From the NCBI RefSeq assembly GCF_014647755.1, contig NZ_BMPU01000005.1, forward strand, positions 62,001 to 126,000: a DNA stretch of 64,000 bases, read 5' to 3'. This DNA is from Porphyromonas pasteri. GTDB lineage: Bacteria > Bacteroidota > Bacteroidia > Bacteroidales > Porphyromonadaceae. Shown piece by piece: positions 1 to 8,926 of the stretch (positions within the stretch are counted from its first letter, which is position 1; each line of letters starts with the position of its first letter). The notes beneath the pieces were generated by a model. The model was given only the letters and a program-made list of their open reading frames with translations, searched no databases and was not told where the DNA came from. The translations under genes and the position numbers were made by a program.

Positions 1-318
1 CTGAACTTCGGGGAGTGGGAGCTGCAGCGCTTCGACGAGATCACCGACCCACGCCTCCAGCTCTGGTACGACGACTACCTCCACGTGGCACCCACGGGGG
101 GCGAGTCCTTCACAGAGCAGGCAGCACGCGTAGCGGACTTCATCGAAGAGCTACGAGATGAACTCGCACAAAACGAGGACTCCTCCGCATGTGAAGTCTT
201 AGTCTTCACACACGGAGGAGTCCTCCTATCTGCTGGGCTTTGGGCTGGCTGGTATCCTCTCGAGGAGGCCTTCAGCCACCAAAGTCCCTATGGTGCGATC
301 TGTACGCTCGAGCTCTGA
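1..318 (+). CDS. Histidine phosphatase family protein (alpha-ribazole phosphatase-like), 5' end missing
   Basis: The frame is open from the window edge to a TGA at 316-318, giving the last 105 residues of a protein that begins outside the window. FGEWE at fragment residues 3-7 matches the motif that follows the catalytic His of CobC/alpha-ribazole phosphatases, and THGG near the C-terminus is the second catalytic histidine block of the phosphoglycerate-mutase superfamily. Known CobC enzymes remove phosphate from alpha-ribazole phosphate in lower-ligand assembly of cobalamin; close relatives act on other small phosphates, so the exact substrate is an inference. It converges with gmk, only 3 bases separating the two stop codons. 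Confidence 0.75.
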   Translation: MNFGEWELQRFDEITDPRLQLWYDDYLHVAPTGGESFTEQAARVADFIEELRDELAQNEDSSACEVLVFTHGGVLLSAGLWAGWYPLEEAFSHQSPYGAICTLEL

Positions 319-321
319 GCC

Positions 322-894
322 TTAGTCTTCGCTGAGGAAGGCACTCACGATCGAGTAGAACTCCCCGTAGCAGCGCTCCAGATCATCGTTGGTCAGCACA
401 CGGTCGAAGAGCGGTGCATACGTCAGCTCGTGAGCGGCCTTCGCCACACGCTCCTCGATGACCTCGGGGCTATCCGTTGAGCGCCCGACGAGACGACGAC
501 GGAGCTCCTCGATCGAGGGTGGCTCGATGAAGATGCTCAGGGCTTCGTGCCCATATCCCTTCTTGATATTCAGTCCGCCGACGCAGTCGACGTCGAAGAT
601 CACACGGTCACCCGCAGCGATACGGCGGTCGACCTCGGAGCGGAGCGTACCGTAGTAGCGTCCAGGGTAGACCTCTTCATGCTCGAGGAAGTCGCCACGC
701 TCGATGCCGGCCTTAAACTCCTCGGGAGAGAAGAAGTAATACTCCACGCCATGCTGCTCCTGCCCACGGGGTGGGCGGCTCGTAGCCGAGACGGAGAAGC
801 CGAGATGCAGCTCGGGATGCTCAGCGAGTAGACGATTGATGAGCGTACTCTTCCCCGTACCCGAGGGGGCGGAGATGATGATTAGCTTTCCCAT
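322..894 (-). CDS. gmk: Guanylate kinase
   Basis: This 190-residue protein has the usual length of bacterial guanylate kinase, which phosphorylates GMP to GDP with ATP in the cytoplasm. The P-loop GTGKST lies at residues 12-17 after a beta strand of LIIISAPS, and the GMP-binding region with SATSRPPR, GVEYYF and GDFLE follows in the normal order. The ATG start is directly before the first beta strand, so no longer start is needed. It lies 36 bases downstream of recA on the same strand and could be cotranscribed with it, since I see no clear terminator between them. Confidence 0.97.
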   Translation of the reverse strand: MGKLIIISAPSGTGKSTLINRLLAEHPELHLGFSVSATSRPPRGQEQHGVEYYFFSPEEFKAGIERGDFLEHEEVYPGRYYGTLRSEVDRRIAAGDRVIFDVDCVGGLNIKKGYGHEALSIFIEPPSIEELRRRLVGRSTDSPEVIEERVAKAAHELTYAPLFDRVLTNDDLERCYGEFYSIVSAFLSED

Positions 895-930
895 AGATTA
901 CAATAGAAGCGAGAGGCCGGGGACGGGGAA

Positions 931-2037
931 TTAATCCTCGTCCTCGTCTTCGTCCTTAGCGGCCTTCTTCTTGCGCTTGTCCTTGGGCTTGCCTTCGTTG
1001 CGCAGGGCTTCCTTGACCTTCTCCGTCAGCTCATCGAGGAGCTCGGGGTTGTCGGCGAGCGTCTGCTTAGCGTTCTCCTTACCCTGACCGAGCTTCGTAG
1101 CTCCGTAGCTGTACCACGAGCCACTCTTCTTGATGAAGTCTTCGCTCTCAGCGATGTCGATGATCTCACCGAGGCGGGAGATACCCTGACCGTAGAGGAT
1201 CTCGAAGTTTGCGACGCGGAAGGGAGGTGCTACCTTGTTCTTGACGACCTTCACGCGGGTATTGTTCCCGATGACCTCATCGCCGTCCTTGAGCTGGCCG
1301 ATACGACGGATGTCCAGACGCACGGAGGCGTAGAACTTCAGGGCGTTACCACCCGTAGTCGTTTCGGAGGGGCCGTAGGAGTTCCCACCGATCTTCTCAC
1401 GGAGCTGGTTGATGAAGATACAGGCGGTATTGGACTTGCTGATAGCCCCCGTGATCTTACGTAGAGCCTGCGACATGAGGCGGGCCTGCAGACCTACCTT
1501 CGTCTCACCCATATCGCCCTCGATCTCCTGCTTAGGCACCAGGGCTGCGACGGAGTCGATGATGACCAGGTCGACGGCACCAGAGCGGATGACCTGCTCG
1601 GCGATATCGAGCGCCTGCTCCCCGTTGTCGGGCTGAGAGATATAGAGGCTGTCCATGTCGACACCCAGCGCTTCGGCATAGGAGGGGTCGAAGGCGTGCT
1701 CGGCGTCGATGATGATCGCCTTACCGCCCTGCTTCTGCACCTCTGCGATAGCGTGGATAGCCAGCGTCGTCTTACCCGAAGACTCGGGGCCGTAGATCTC
1801 GATGATACGACCGCGGGGATAGCCGCCTACGCCGAGAGCGTGGTCGAGGTTGATCGAGCCAGTAGGGATGACATTGACATCGGTCGTGGGGCGGGCAGCC
1901 ATGTTCATGACCGCACCCTTGCCGTAGGTCTTCTCGATCTTACCGAGGACGGTCTCGAGGGTCTTCAGCTTGGCCTCATCCTGGGCCTGCTTCTCTTTAT
2001 CCTTAGCGCTCTTGGAGAGCTTTACTTCTTCACTCAT
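931..2037 (-). CDS. recA: Recombinase RecA
   Basis: A 368-residue RecA, the ATP-dependent strand-exchange protein of homologous recombination and activator of LexA-type repressor cleavage where such a system exists. Walker [10 protein letters not shown] is at residues 83-91, Walker B is VDLVIIDSV, and the L2/monomer-interface block [10 protein letters not shown] is intact. The C-terminus is a Lys-rich then strongly acidic tail ([12 protein letters not shown]), as in other RecA proteins, where the tail modulates DNA binding. The N-terminal extension of about 20 charged residues is usual for Bacteroidota. bcp lies 44 bases upstream on the same strand, so recA may be read from a promoter in front of bcp. 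Confidence 0.98.
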   Translation of the reverse strand: MSEEVKLSKSAKDKEKQAQDEAKLKTLETVLGKIEKTYGKGAVMNMAARPTTDVNVIPTGSINLDHALGVGGYPRGRIIEIYGPESSGKTTLAIHAIAEVQKQGGKAIIIDAEHAFDPSYAEALGVDMDSLYISQPDNGEQALDIAEQVIRSGAVDLVIIDSVAALVPKQEIEGDMGETKVGLQARLMSQALRKITGAISKSNTACIFINQLREKIGGNSYGPSETTTGGNALKFYASVRLDIRRIGQLKDGDEVIGNNTRVKVVKNKVAPPFRVANFEILYGQGISRLGEIIDIAESEDFIKKSGSWYSYGATKLGQGKENAKQTLADNPELLDELTEKVKEALRNEGKPKDKRKKKAAKDEDEDED

Positions 2038-2081
2038 GTGGAGGTTGTCTATTTATATGTAGGCTCGGGGAGAGCCCGTGA

Positions 2082-2543
2082 TTAATCTTCGTGGAGGATC
2101 TGCTGGGCATGGTCCTTCGTATTGACGGCCTTGCCACGGATGATGCGCTCGATACGGCCATCGGTGCCGATGACGAAGGTCGTGCGCTCAGTACCCATGT
2201 ACTTGCGGCCGTACATGCTCTTCTCGATCCAAGTGCCGAAGAGCTCATTGAGGCGCACATCGGTGTCGGCGATCAGGCGGAAGGGCAGCTCGTGCTTCGT
2301 GCGGAAGCCCACGTGGCTCTTCGCCGAGTCACGGCTCACCCCGATGATCTCGTAGCCAGCGGCGCGGAGCTCGCTGTAGCCGTCACGCAGGCTACATGCC
2401 TGCGCCGTGCAACCCGAGGTATTGTCCTTGGGGTAGAAGTAGAGGACGATCTTACGCCCAGGGTAGTCCGAGAGGCGTACCTCCTGCCCTGCTTCGTCCA
2501 AGCCCAAGAGGTCGGGGACAAGATCCCCCAATGTCAGTGCCAT
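2082..2543 (-). CDS. bcp: Thioredoxin-dependent thiol peroxidase (Bcp/PrxQ)
   Basis: A 153-residue atypical 2-Cys peroxiredoxin of the Bcp/PrxQ group, which reduces hydrogen and organic peroxides using thioredoxin. The peroxidatic and resolving cysteines are Cys45 and Cys50 in the SGCTAQAC block, spaced by four residues as in the Bcp alpha-2 type. YFYPKDNT precedes this block and GVSRDS follows it, both standard. It is the first gene of a bcp-recA-gmk cluster, which would place oxidative defence and DNA repair in one transcription unit. A possible -7 box (TATTTTTG on the minus strand, 2623-2630) lies 80 bases upstream, but I do not see a good -33 element. Confidence 0.95.
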   Translation of the reverse strand: MALTLGDLVPDLLGLDEAGQEVRLSDYPGRKIVLYFYPKDNTSGCTAQACSLRDGYSELRAAGYEIIGVSRDSAKSHVGFRTKHELPFRLIADTDVRLNELFGTWIEKSMYGRKYMGTERTTFVIGTDGRIERIIRGKAVNTKDHAQQILHED

Positions 2544-2737
2544 AAGCAGTGTATCTAATAAAGTATCTAAGTATCGTTTGCGGGAAATGGGAGGCTTCGC
2601 AAGGCGAGCAATCTCCCTAATACAAAAATACGCATTTGCCCTGAAAGGGCAGGCATCAGAAGCACATCGCCGGGAGTCACTTTGAGGGGAGAGGCGCCGC
2701 AGCCCCCTATGGGGTCGTGATGTAAGCCTAAATGAGC

Positions 2738-3048
2738 CTGTTGCCGCGAGTCCTGCCTGCTATTTATTGTGCTAAGGCATCGCACCCCCAGCCCCACGAT
2801 ATCCCTCTCCAAAGTGACCGAGCAAACCCTCTGCCTCTGCACGCGTATTCCTCTTATCCAGCAGAAGGGAAAGTGCTATCTCCATGAAGAAAAAAGTACC
2901 TTCCCGTAGTGGTATTCTTCTATCTATGCACGTAGTCTTAAAGACCAGGCACGTAAATCCCAATATCCACGTACGTAGATATTAGAGCCACGTACGTAGC
3001 CCAAACTTATCTGCCACTCCTCCACAACTTTTATCCATACGCGGAGCA
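2738..3048. repeat. Dispersed ~310-bp repeat, copy A
   Basis: This 311-base stretch aligns with copies at 20281-20591 (inverted) and 56998-57306 (direct), starting at CTGTTGCCGCGAGTCCTGCC and ending at TACGCGGAGCA. The most conserved parts are GTAGTCTTAAAGACCAGG and a pair of CCACGTACGTAG sites 21 bases apart (2967 and 2988). Flanking palindrome arrays are absent here, so this copy seems truncated compared with copy B. The intergenic stretch 2544-3108 holds otherwise only the promoter of the next gene. A short open frame inside it is conserved at DNA level only and is interrupted in copy B, so I do not call a gene. Confidence 0.85.
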
Positions 3049-3074
3049 GTAATCCAACCACAAGAATATTAGAT

Positions 3075-3082
3075 TATCTTTG
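3075..3082 (+). promoter_or_regulatory. -7 promoter box TATCTTTG for the 3109 gene
   Basis: Matches the Bacteroidota TAnnTTTG consensus, 26 bases before the ATG at 3109. The -33 element is not obvious. Confidence 0.65.
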
Positions 3083-3108
3083 CAACGTTAAATATCTAAA
3101 ACATATAC

Positions 3109-3918
3109 ATGCGTATGAAGAAATTCTCTACTCTCTTGCTGAGCCTCGCCCTGGGAAGCACCCTCGCGGCTCAAACCCCTAAGTTCACTCCCGAGCATGG
3201 CGCTCTGCTCGACGGGAAGACCATCGTCAAGGCTAACATCACCAGCCCCATCTTCAAGAACTACAGCTTCGCTGCTGAGCGCATCCTCACGAAGGGTCTC
3301 AGCCTCCAGCTCGGCATCGCTACGATGCCCAAGGGTGCCCTGCCCTTCTCCTCGTCGTTCGAGAATCATATCGGTCACGATGTCTCTATGAGCAGCGTAA
3401 AGCTCCAGTCCTTCTACGTCACGCCTGAGCTGCGCTGGTACACGGGCGGTGGCTACGGTCACGGCTTCTACCTGATGGCTTACTACCGCTATCAGAACTA
3501 TAAGCTCTCTGGCTACACGCTCAATATGGACGTACGCGAAGGTGCTTCTTCGACTGACAAGCCCGTTGCTCTTGACCTCACGGGCGACTTCAAGACGAAT
3601 AGCTTCGGCTTCGGTCTCGGTGCTCAGTGGCTCTTCGGTCGCAATAAGAACATCGTCCTCGACTGGAACATCCTCGGCGTACACGCTGGTAAGGGTAAGC
3701 TGACCCTCGCGGGCGACTACTCTGCTACGAACCTCACCGACAAGGAAATCGCAGACCTACAGAAGCAGATCAGCGAGAACGTCAGCGACCTGCCCACCAT
3801 CAAGCTCGTCGGTGAGGATGTCAACGTAGATAAGGCCTCTAAGAAGGTCTCTATCGACAACGTCTCCACCCCCTGGGCTTGGCTTCGTGCCTCCGTCTCT
3901 CTCGGCTTCCGCTTCTAA
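3109..3918 (+). CDS. Exported outer-membrane beta-barrel protein, DUF3575-like
   Basis: A 269-residue protein with an N-terminal signal peptide (MKKFSTLLLSLALGSTLAA then QTPKF). The body alternates short amphipathic strands with aromatic girdles (YVTPELRWYTGG, FYLMAYYRYQNYKLSG, FGFGLGAQWLFG) and ends in Phe (ASVSLGFRF), a normal outer-membrane barrel end. The pattern fits the DUF3575-type small barrels common in Bacteroidales; the family name is tentative and no function is known to me. It stands alone with its own promoter and a strong terminator, and translation can start at ATG 3109 or at the second ATG 3115. Confidence 0.8.
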   Translation: MRMKKFSTLLLSLALGSTLAAQTPKFTPEHGALLDGKTIVKANITSPIFKNYSFAAERILTKGLSLQLGIATMPKGALPFSSSFENHIGHDVSMSSVKLQSFYVTPELRWYTGGGYGHGFYLMAYYRYQNYKLSGYTLNMDVREGASSTDKPVALDLTGDFKTNSFGFGLGAQWLFGRNKNIVLDWNILGVHAGKGKLTLAGDYSATNLTDKEIADLQKQISENVSDLPTIKLVGEDVNVDKASKKVSIDNVSTPWAWLRASVSLGFRF

Positions 3919-3947
3919 GCCCCCGAGGAGATAACTCCTATTAAATA

Positions 3948-3989
3948 GCGATCCCCCGCAGTGACATCCGTGTCGCTGCGGGGGATCGC
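3948..3989. terminator. Bidirectional terminator between convergent genes
   Basis: Near-perfect inverted repeat GCGATCCCCCGCAG / CTGCGGGGGATCGC followed by TTTTA on the plus strand, between the stop codons of the barrel gene and the S41 peptidase gene. Confidence 0.85.
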
Positions 3990-4011
3990 TTTTATATGGC
4001 CTACGAAGGAG

Positions 4012-5082
4012 CTACTGCTTCTTCTGCTTCGACTTGATCTGTAGGATCCAGCGTGTGAGGAGACTTGCCGAGGCCTCGATATAGGGATCGACCTCTGCCC
4101 CGCGAGCGATCTCATCCTTGAGGACGACATCAGGCGTGATGCCCTGCTCAATATCAGCACCGTCGGCATCGTAGGTGCGGGACGAAGAGAAGCGCACCGC
4201 CCAGCCATTAGGTAGCTCGGAGGACATCGGCAGGCCACCACCACCGCCCGTCTTCACCCCGACGATCTTGACCTGTGGGAGGCCCTTCATACGGAGCGTG
4301 AAGTCATTGGCGGCGCTGTACACCCCTTGGTTGACGAGGACGACGACGGGCTTGAGCCAGATCGTACCCACCTGCAGGGTATCGAGGTAGAAGGGAGTGC
4401 GACGGGAGAAAGCATCGTGCGCAGGGCCCGTCTTGTGCGAGATATAGCCGACGAGCTTGCGCTCACGGATGAAGTGCTGCGCCAGCATATCGGAGGTAGT
4501 GACTTGACCGCCCCCATTATTGCGCAGGTCGAGGATGAGGCCGTTGCACGCCTTGAGGCGGTTGAGCACGGCATTCACATTGCTACTTGAGATCGCCGAG
4601 GAGAACGATGCCACACGGACGTAGCCGATGGGCTCAGCACGGCGCACGCCCTTCGGATAATCCAGCGACTTGTAGGCCAGCCCACCAGCGATATGGTAGT
4701 CATCGCCGAGGTAGCTCTCGACAAGCGTCTCGTCATAGGAGCGAGGGCCTTCGCTCCGCCACTGCCAGTAGCGCCCGTAGTCGAAGGTGGAGATCAGATT
4801 GACGTGCCCATCACGTAGCTCAGCAAGAAGCTGGCTCATCACGAGGAAGAGCGAGTCGGTCGTCATCGTGGGGCGCAGGTCACGGCGGTGCTTATGGTAG
4901 AGGTCACGCCAAGTAGTGCCTTGAGGGAGCTTGAGGTCGAAGTAGCAATAGCCACGGTCGAGGATCTCCCAGAGGCGGTCATAGTTGGCATACGGATCAG
5001 CCGTGTACTCGCGCTCGGTGGTACAGCATGCGAGCGAGAGGAGGAGGCCAAGCGCGGCGAGGAGCTTAGTGAGGTGCTTCAT
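4012..5082 (-). CDS. S41-family serine peptidase lipoprotein (C-terminal processing peptidase-like)
   Basis: From the ATG at 5082 the product is 356 residues, beginning with a lipoprotein-type signal (LLLSLACCTT; lipidation at Cys19 or Cys20). The S41 core is recognisable: DLRNNGGG at 185-192, the nucleophile Ser256 in GVYSAAND, and the loop VGVKTGGGGG at 274-283. No PDZ domain is evident, so it resembles the Bacteroidales envelope S41 peptidases more than full tail-specific proteases. Its natural substrate is unknown. It starts 1 base after the stop of the 5084-6058 gene, showing translational coupling within a parC-led operon. A longer upstream start (5121) would remove the signal peptide and is not preferred. 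Confidence 0.88.
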   Translation of the reverse strand: MKHLTKLLAALGLLLSLACCTTEREYTADPYANYDRLWEILDRGYCYFDLKLPQGTTWRDLYHKHRRDLRPTMTTDSLFLVMSQLLAELRDGHVNLISTFDYGRYWQWRSEGPRSYDETLVESYLGDDYHIAGGLAYKSLDYPKGVRRAEPIGYVRVASFSSAISSSNVNAVLNRLKACNGLILDLRNNGGGQVTTSDMLAQHFIRERKLVGYISHKTGPAHDAFSRRTPFYLDTLQVGTIWLKPVVVLVNQGVYSAANDFTLRMKGLPQVKIVGVKTGGGGGLPMSSELPNGWAVRFSSSRTYDADGADIEQGITPDVVLKDEIARGAEVDPYIEASASLLTRWILQIKSKQKKQ

Positions 5083-5083
5083 A

Positions 5084-6058
5084 TCAGAAGGGCACAAGGG
5101 TCGAGTGATCATCGGCAGCACGACGCCCCTCGAGCGGAAGGATCTTCGTCGTCACCCCGATGAGGAGGCTGTGCTGATGGCGGTAGGCGGAGAGGTGATT
5201 CAGCTCCGTGCGACGGTAGTCCCAGCGGTAGCCTACAGAGAGCGTGAAGTAGTCGAGCACAGGGACATCTACGCTGGTGAGGACGAAGCCCGTGGGAGCC
5301 TTCAGCGGGTGCGTCAGGTAGATACGGCGCGAGGGCTGGCCGAAGTAATAGAGCTCGTAGAGCGTCTCACCAAACTCCTGCGAGAAAGCGAACCCCAAGA
5401 GATCGGTATGAGCGTAAGCCTTGAGAAGGAGCGGGAGGCGTGCGGGGCCGAAGCGAAGCGAGTAGAGTGCTGAGGGGCCTACCGAGAGCGCCATATCCAG
5501 CGTACCAGGATTGTTCCCATTGCGGGAGCTATACATACCACCAGCAAGACCGACGACACTACCACCGATAGCGAGACGCCCCCAGCTGCCGGCGCTGATG
5601 TGGCGCAGACGCCCCCAGTCATAGCGAGCGGTGAGGCTATAGATGGAGCCATTGCCAGCGGGGTTCTTCGTCGAGGCCAGGTCGACATTCAAGAGCGTAT
5701 GACGCAGCCAGCGTGGGTCGGTCGTGCGGGGCGTGTAGCCGAAGAGGCTTCCTCGTGCGACACGCTGCTCTGGCAGGGAGCGGTAGCCCAGGCGGGTATG
5801 CTCCGAGGTGTAGCTGTAGACTTCCCCGCCGTAGTTAAGCGGTGTGAGGTAGGTATGCCCGAGACGCATCCCCCCGATGCCGAAGTACTGGCTGCGGTAG
5901 GTGATGTTGCTCTGGCGGGTCTGTGGCTCTGGTATCGTGAAGAGGCTACGCGCCTCTGAGCCTGCCCCGAGGCTATCCGCTGCACTCTGGGCTCTCAGCG
6001 GAGCCGAGAGGAGCGCCAGTGCGAGGGCCATGAGGGGCAGAGCAAGGGGCTTATTCAT
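5084..6058 (-). CDS. Exported protein of unknown function, probable outer-membrane barrel (DUF3316-like)
   Basis: A 324-residue protein with a clear signal peptide (ALPLMALALALLSAPLRAQ). The mature part is rich in Gly, Tyr and Arg and in amphipathic strands (YRSQYFGIGGMRLGHTYLTP, YFTLSVGYRWDYRR), which suggests a membrane barrel of the DUF3316 type found in Bacteroidales; this assignment is tentative. The C-terminus is STLVPF. The gene is sandwiched between parC (14 bases upstream) and the S41 peptidase (1 base downstream). I do not recognise a function. Confidence 0.75.
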   Translation of the reverse strand: MNKPLALPLMALALALLSAPLRAQSAADSLGAGSEARSLFTIPEPQTRQSNITYRSQYFGIGGMRLGHTYLTPLNYGGEVYSYTSEHTRLGYRSLPEQRVARGSLFGYTPRTTDPRWLRHTLLNVDLASTKNPAGNGSIYSLTARYDWGRLRHISAGSWGRLAIGGSVVGLAGGMYSSRNGNNPGTLDMALSVGPSALYSLRFGPARLPLLLKAYAHTDLLGFAFSQEFGETLYELYYFGQPSRRIYLTHPLKAPTGFVLTSVDVPVLDYFTLSVGYRWDYRRTELNHLSAYRHQHSLLIGVTTKILPLEGRRAADDHSTLVPF

Positions 6059-6072
6059 GATGGGAAGGGGGC

Positions 6073-8745
6073 TTATTCGTTCGAGCTATCCTCGGTCTGT
6101 CCCGCGAAGAGGTCGGCTTCTTCTTCCTCAGTCTCCGCCATAGACTCGTCGTGCTCCGACTCGAAGACGGGGGATTCCTTCAGCGGAGGAAGCTCCTCGA
6201 CTTGGTCGATGAGGTACGGAGCGATACGCTTACCACGGGCGCGGATACTCTTGACGAGAGCAAATTCCTCGACATCGATCTCGGTCGTACGCAGCTCGCC
6301 ACCCTTCTCCTGACGCCCGATGAGGAGGCGTGGGTAGTAGGTATCGGTCAGGAGCAGCAGCTCGTTCTTGGGATTCTCCCCGAGGATATTCTCACGCTTC
6401 TGATCTTCCTCGATGCTGAAGCGCTTGATGTAATGGTACTTCTGATCGGCATCGTAGTAGACGGCCGTCCAGATCTTGCGGGGCTCATTCTTCTCGATAC
6501 GCAGGAGGTTCTCCTCGATATGGATAGAGTCGCTGAAGTCGGAGGTATAGCATTCGCCCGACTTGAGGACGACGAGGATGCGGTCACGGGCGTGGAAGGA
6601 GCCGAGGTACTGGCCCTGCTCGTTGTAGTTCAGGCGCAGGACATCGCGGTCGAACCATACGTCACGACCACCGAGCGTCGAGAAGCCCTTGCTCAGAAGC
6701 GATACCGAGTGCACCTCTGCCTTCGTCACTAAGAGCCCGACGGAGCTACGCGACTTGATGGGGATATCGGAGAAGTCCTTCTCGAACTGGAAGAGGCGCT
6801 GGCGGGCATTGCGGATCTTGAGCTTGACAGCGACCTTCTCCGCCTCGCCATTGCCGTTAGCAGAGAAGTAGAGCACGCGTGAGCCTTCCTTGCCACGCGT
6901 CAGGTCGTAGACGCGGTCACGGATGACCGAGAGCACGTTGAAGCGCTTAGCGTAGACTGAGCCCACCTTGCCATCGCGGTAGATGACGTTGTAGATCGTG
7001 CGCTCGTCATTGCGCTGATAGCGGTTGATATAGATGACCTCCTCGTTGCCGTAGAACTTCTTATCCTCGACCTTGCCGACGAAGTACTTGCCGGAGCGGA
7101 AGAAGATGATGACCTCGTCGAGGCTCGAGCAGTTGCACACGAACTCAGCGTCCTTCAGAGCTGTACCGAAGAAGCCCTCCTCGCGGTTGATGTAGAGCTT
7201 GGCATCGAGCTCGGCCACCTTCGTGACCTCGATGGTGCCGAAGTTCGTGATCTTCGTGCGGCGTGGGAAGGCAGCCCCGTAGCGCTGGATGAGGTGCTGG
7301 TACCAGCGGATGGTATAGTCGGTGAGGTGCGCGATGTCGTGACGGAGCTGAGCCATATCCTGCTCGATCTGCAGGAGTGCAGCCTCGTGCTTGGGGAGAT
7401 TGAAGCGCAGGATACGTGCCATACGTAGCTCCAGCAGGCGGCGCAGGTCATCCGTCGTCACGGGACGGAGGAAGCGATCGGCGAAGGGCTCGATGCGCTT
7501 AGCGATATGTGCGAGAGCCGTGGCTTCGTCGGCAGCTTCTTCGAAGGCCTTATCCTTATAGATGCGCTCCTCGATGAAGATACGCTCAAGCGAAGCACCG
7601 AGGTACTGCTCTTCCTTCTCCGAGAGGAGGATCTTCAGCTCTTCGCCGAAGAGGAACTTCGTGCGCTCTACGCTGTAGCGCAGGAGCTCGCTGACGGTCG
7701 TGAAGAGAGGCTTCTCCTCGTAGATGACGCAGCAGTTGGGCGAGATGCTGACCTCGCAGTCAGTGAAGGCATAGAGGGCGTCGATAGCCTTGTCTGACGA
7801 CACACCAGCGGCGAGCGTCAGGCGGATATCCGTCGTGGCAGCCGTCATATCGTCGACACGGCGGATGCGGATCTTCCCCTTCTCTACGGCCTTGAGAATG
7901 GACTCGATGAGCGTCGTCGTGGTCTTCCCAGCAGGGAGCTCGGAGATGCTCAGCGTCTTGGAGTCGATCTTATCGATCTTCGCACGGGACTTGAGGCTAC
8001 CGCCACGCTCGCCGTCATTGTAGCGGGAGACATCGATAAGCCCCCCTGTGGGGAAGTCAGGATAGAGCGTGAACTCCTCGCCGCGCAGGTAGGCACAAGC
8101 GGCCTCTGCCAGCTCGACGAAGTTGTGCGAAAGGATCTTGGAGGACAGGCCGACAGCGATACCCTCAGCACCCTGCGCCAAGAGCAGTGGGAACTTCACG
8201 GGCAGTGCTACGGGCTCATCGGTCGTGCCGTCGTAGGTCTTCTTCCACGGGGTGACGCGGTCGCTGTAGACAGCTTCGTGGGCGAAAGCCGAGAGCTTCG
8301 CCTCGATATATCGGCCTGCAGCAGCGGGGTCACCGGTGAGGATATTCCCCCAGTTCCCCTGCGTATCGATGAGGAAGCCCTTCTGTCCGAGCTGGACGAG
8401 GGCATCATTGATCGAGGCGTCACCGTGGGGGTGGTACTTCATCGTCTCCCCGACGATGTTAGCTACCTTGATGAGCTTGCCGCTATCCATCCGCTTGAGG
8501 TTGTAGAGGATACGGCGCTGCACGGGCTTGAGCCCGTCATCGATATGGGGTACAGCACGCTCAAGGATGACGTAGGAGGCGTAGTCAAGGAACCATGTCT
8601 GGTACATCTTCGACAGGTTGCTCAGCTCCGGGCGGTAAGGTAAGCCCTCTGCCGGCTGGTAGGCGGGGGGCTCTTCGTCCTCGATAATCGTCTCGGGCGT
8701 CACCTCGGGGATCTTCTCCTCTTCGTCGTCGTGCTCTATATTCAT
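6073..8745 (-). CDS. parC: DNA topoisomerase IV subunit A (GyrA/ParC family)
   Basis: An 890-residue type IIA topoisomerase subunit, which cuts and passes duplex DNA and decatenates chromosomes together with ParE. The catalytic tyrosine is Tyr146 in AAAGRYIE, preceded by the quinolone-determining helix region GETMKYHPHGDASINDALV. The C-terminal domain is a set of beta-pinwheel-like blades without a clear GyrA box (QRRGGKG), which favours ParC over GyrA. The N- and C-termini carry acidic extensions (EHDDEEE; ETEEEEADLF). It is the first gene of an operon with two envelope protein genes; the promoter box is at 8775-8782. Confidence 0.92.
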   Translation of the reverse strand: MNIEHDDEEEKIPEVTPETIIEDEEPPAYQPAEGLPYRPELSNLSKMYQTWFLDYASYVILERAVPHIDDGLKPVQRRILYNLKRMDSGKLIKVANIVGETMKYHPHGDASINDALVQLGQKGFLIDTQGNWGNILTGDPAAAGRYIEAKLSAFAHEAVYSDRVTPWKKTYDGTTDEPVALPVKFPLLLAQGAEGIAVGLSSKILSHNFVELAEAACAYLRGEEFTLYPDFPTGGLIDVSRYNDGERGGSLKSRAKIDKIDSKTLSISELPAGKTTTTLIESILKAVEKGKIRIRRVDDMTAATTDIRLTLAAGVSSDKAIDALYAFTDCEVSISPNCCVIYEEKPLFTTVSELLRYSVERTKFLFGEELKILLSEKEEQYLGASLERIFIEERIYKDKAFEEAADEATALAHIAKRIEPFADRFLRPVTTDDLRRLLELRMARILRFNLPKHEAALLQIEQDMAQLRHDIAHLTDYTIRWYQHLIQRYGAAFPRRTKITNFGTIEVTKVAELDAKLYINREEGFFGTALKDAEFVCNCSSLDEVIIFFRSGKYFVGKVEDKKFYGNEEVIYINRYQRNDERTIYNVIYRDGKVGSVYAKRFNVLSVIRDRVYDLTRGKEGSRVLYFSANGNGEAEKVAVKLKIRNARQRLFQFEKDFSDIPIKSRSSVGLLVTKAEVHSVSLLSKGFSTLGGRDVWFDRDVLRLNYNEQGQYLGSFHARDRILVVLKSGECYTSDFSDSIHIEENLLRIEKNEPRKIWTAVYYDADQKYHYIKRFSIEEDQKRENILGENPKNELLLLTDTYYPRLLIGRQEKGGELRTTEIDVEEFALVKSIRARGKRIAPYLIDQVEELPPLKESPVFESEHDESMAETEEEEADLFAGQTEDSSNE

Positions 8746-8774
8746 ATGCTGTCTATATCAGTATTATACGCTGG

Positions 8775-8782
8775 CAAAGATA
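8775..8782 (-). promoter_or_regulatory. -7 promoter box TATCTTTG for parC
   Basis: Minus-strand TATCTTTG, 29 bases before the parC ATG. Confidence 0.6.
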
Positions 8783-8865
8783 CGGAATTACCCGCTTCTT
8801 TCCTTGGAAAGCGCCCGCATAGATCCGTCTCCTATCCAGATCTCACCCACCCAGCGAAAAGCCAT

Positions 8866-8900
8866 CGCCCCCGCCTCTTCGTTGGAGAGAGGCGAGGGCG
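8866..8900 (-). terminator. Terminator after the lptD-like gene
   Basis: GC-rich hairpin CGCCCTCGCCTCTCT / AAGAGGCGGGGGCG read on the minus strand, followed by TGGCTTTTC, just after the stop codon at 8927. Confidence 0.7.
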
Positions 8901-8926
8901 GTGTGCTATGAGAGAGGTGGAGCGGG

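Noticed and set aside
2772-2963. Possible small protein (with LVFKTTCI) inside the ~310-bp repeat
   Set aside because: The peptide recurs in copy C but copy B has an in-frame stop, and substitutions do not favour the third codon position by eye.
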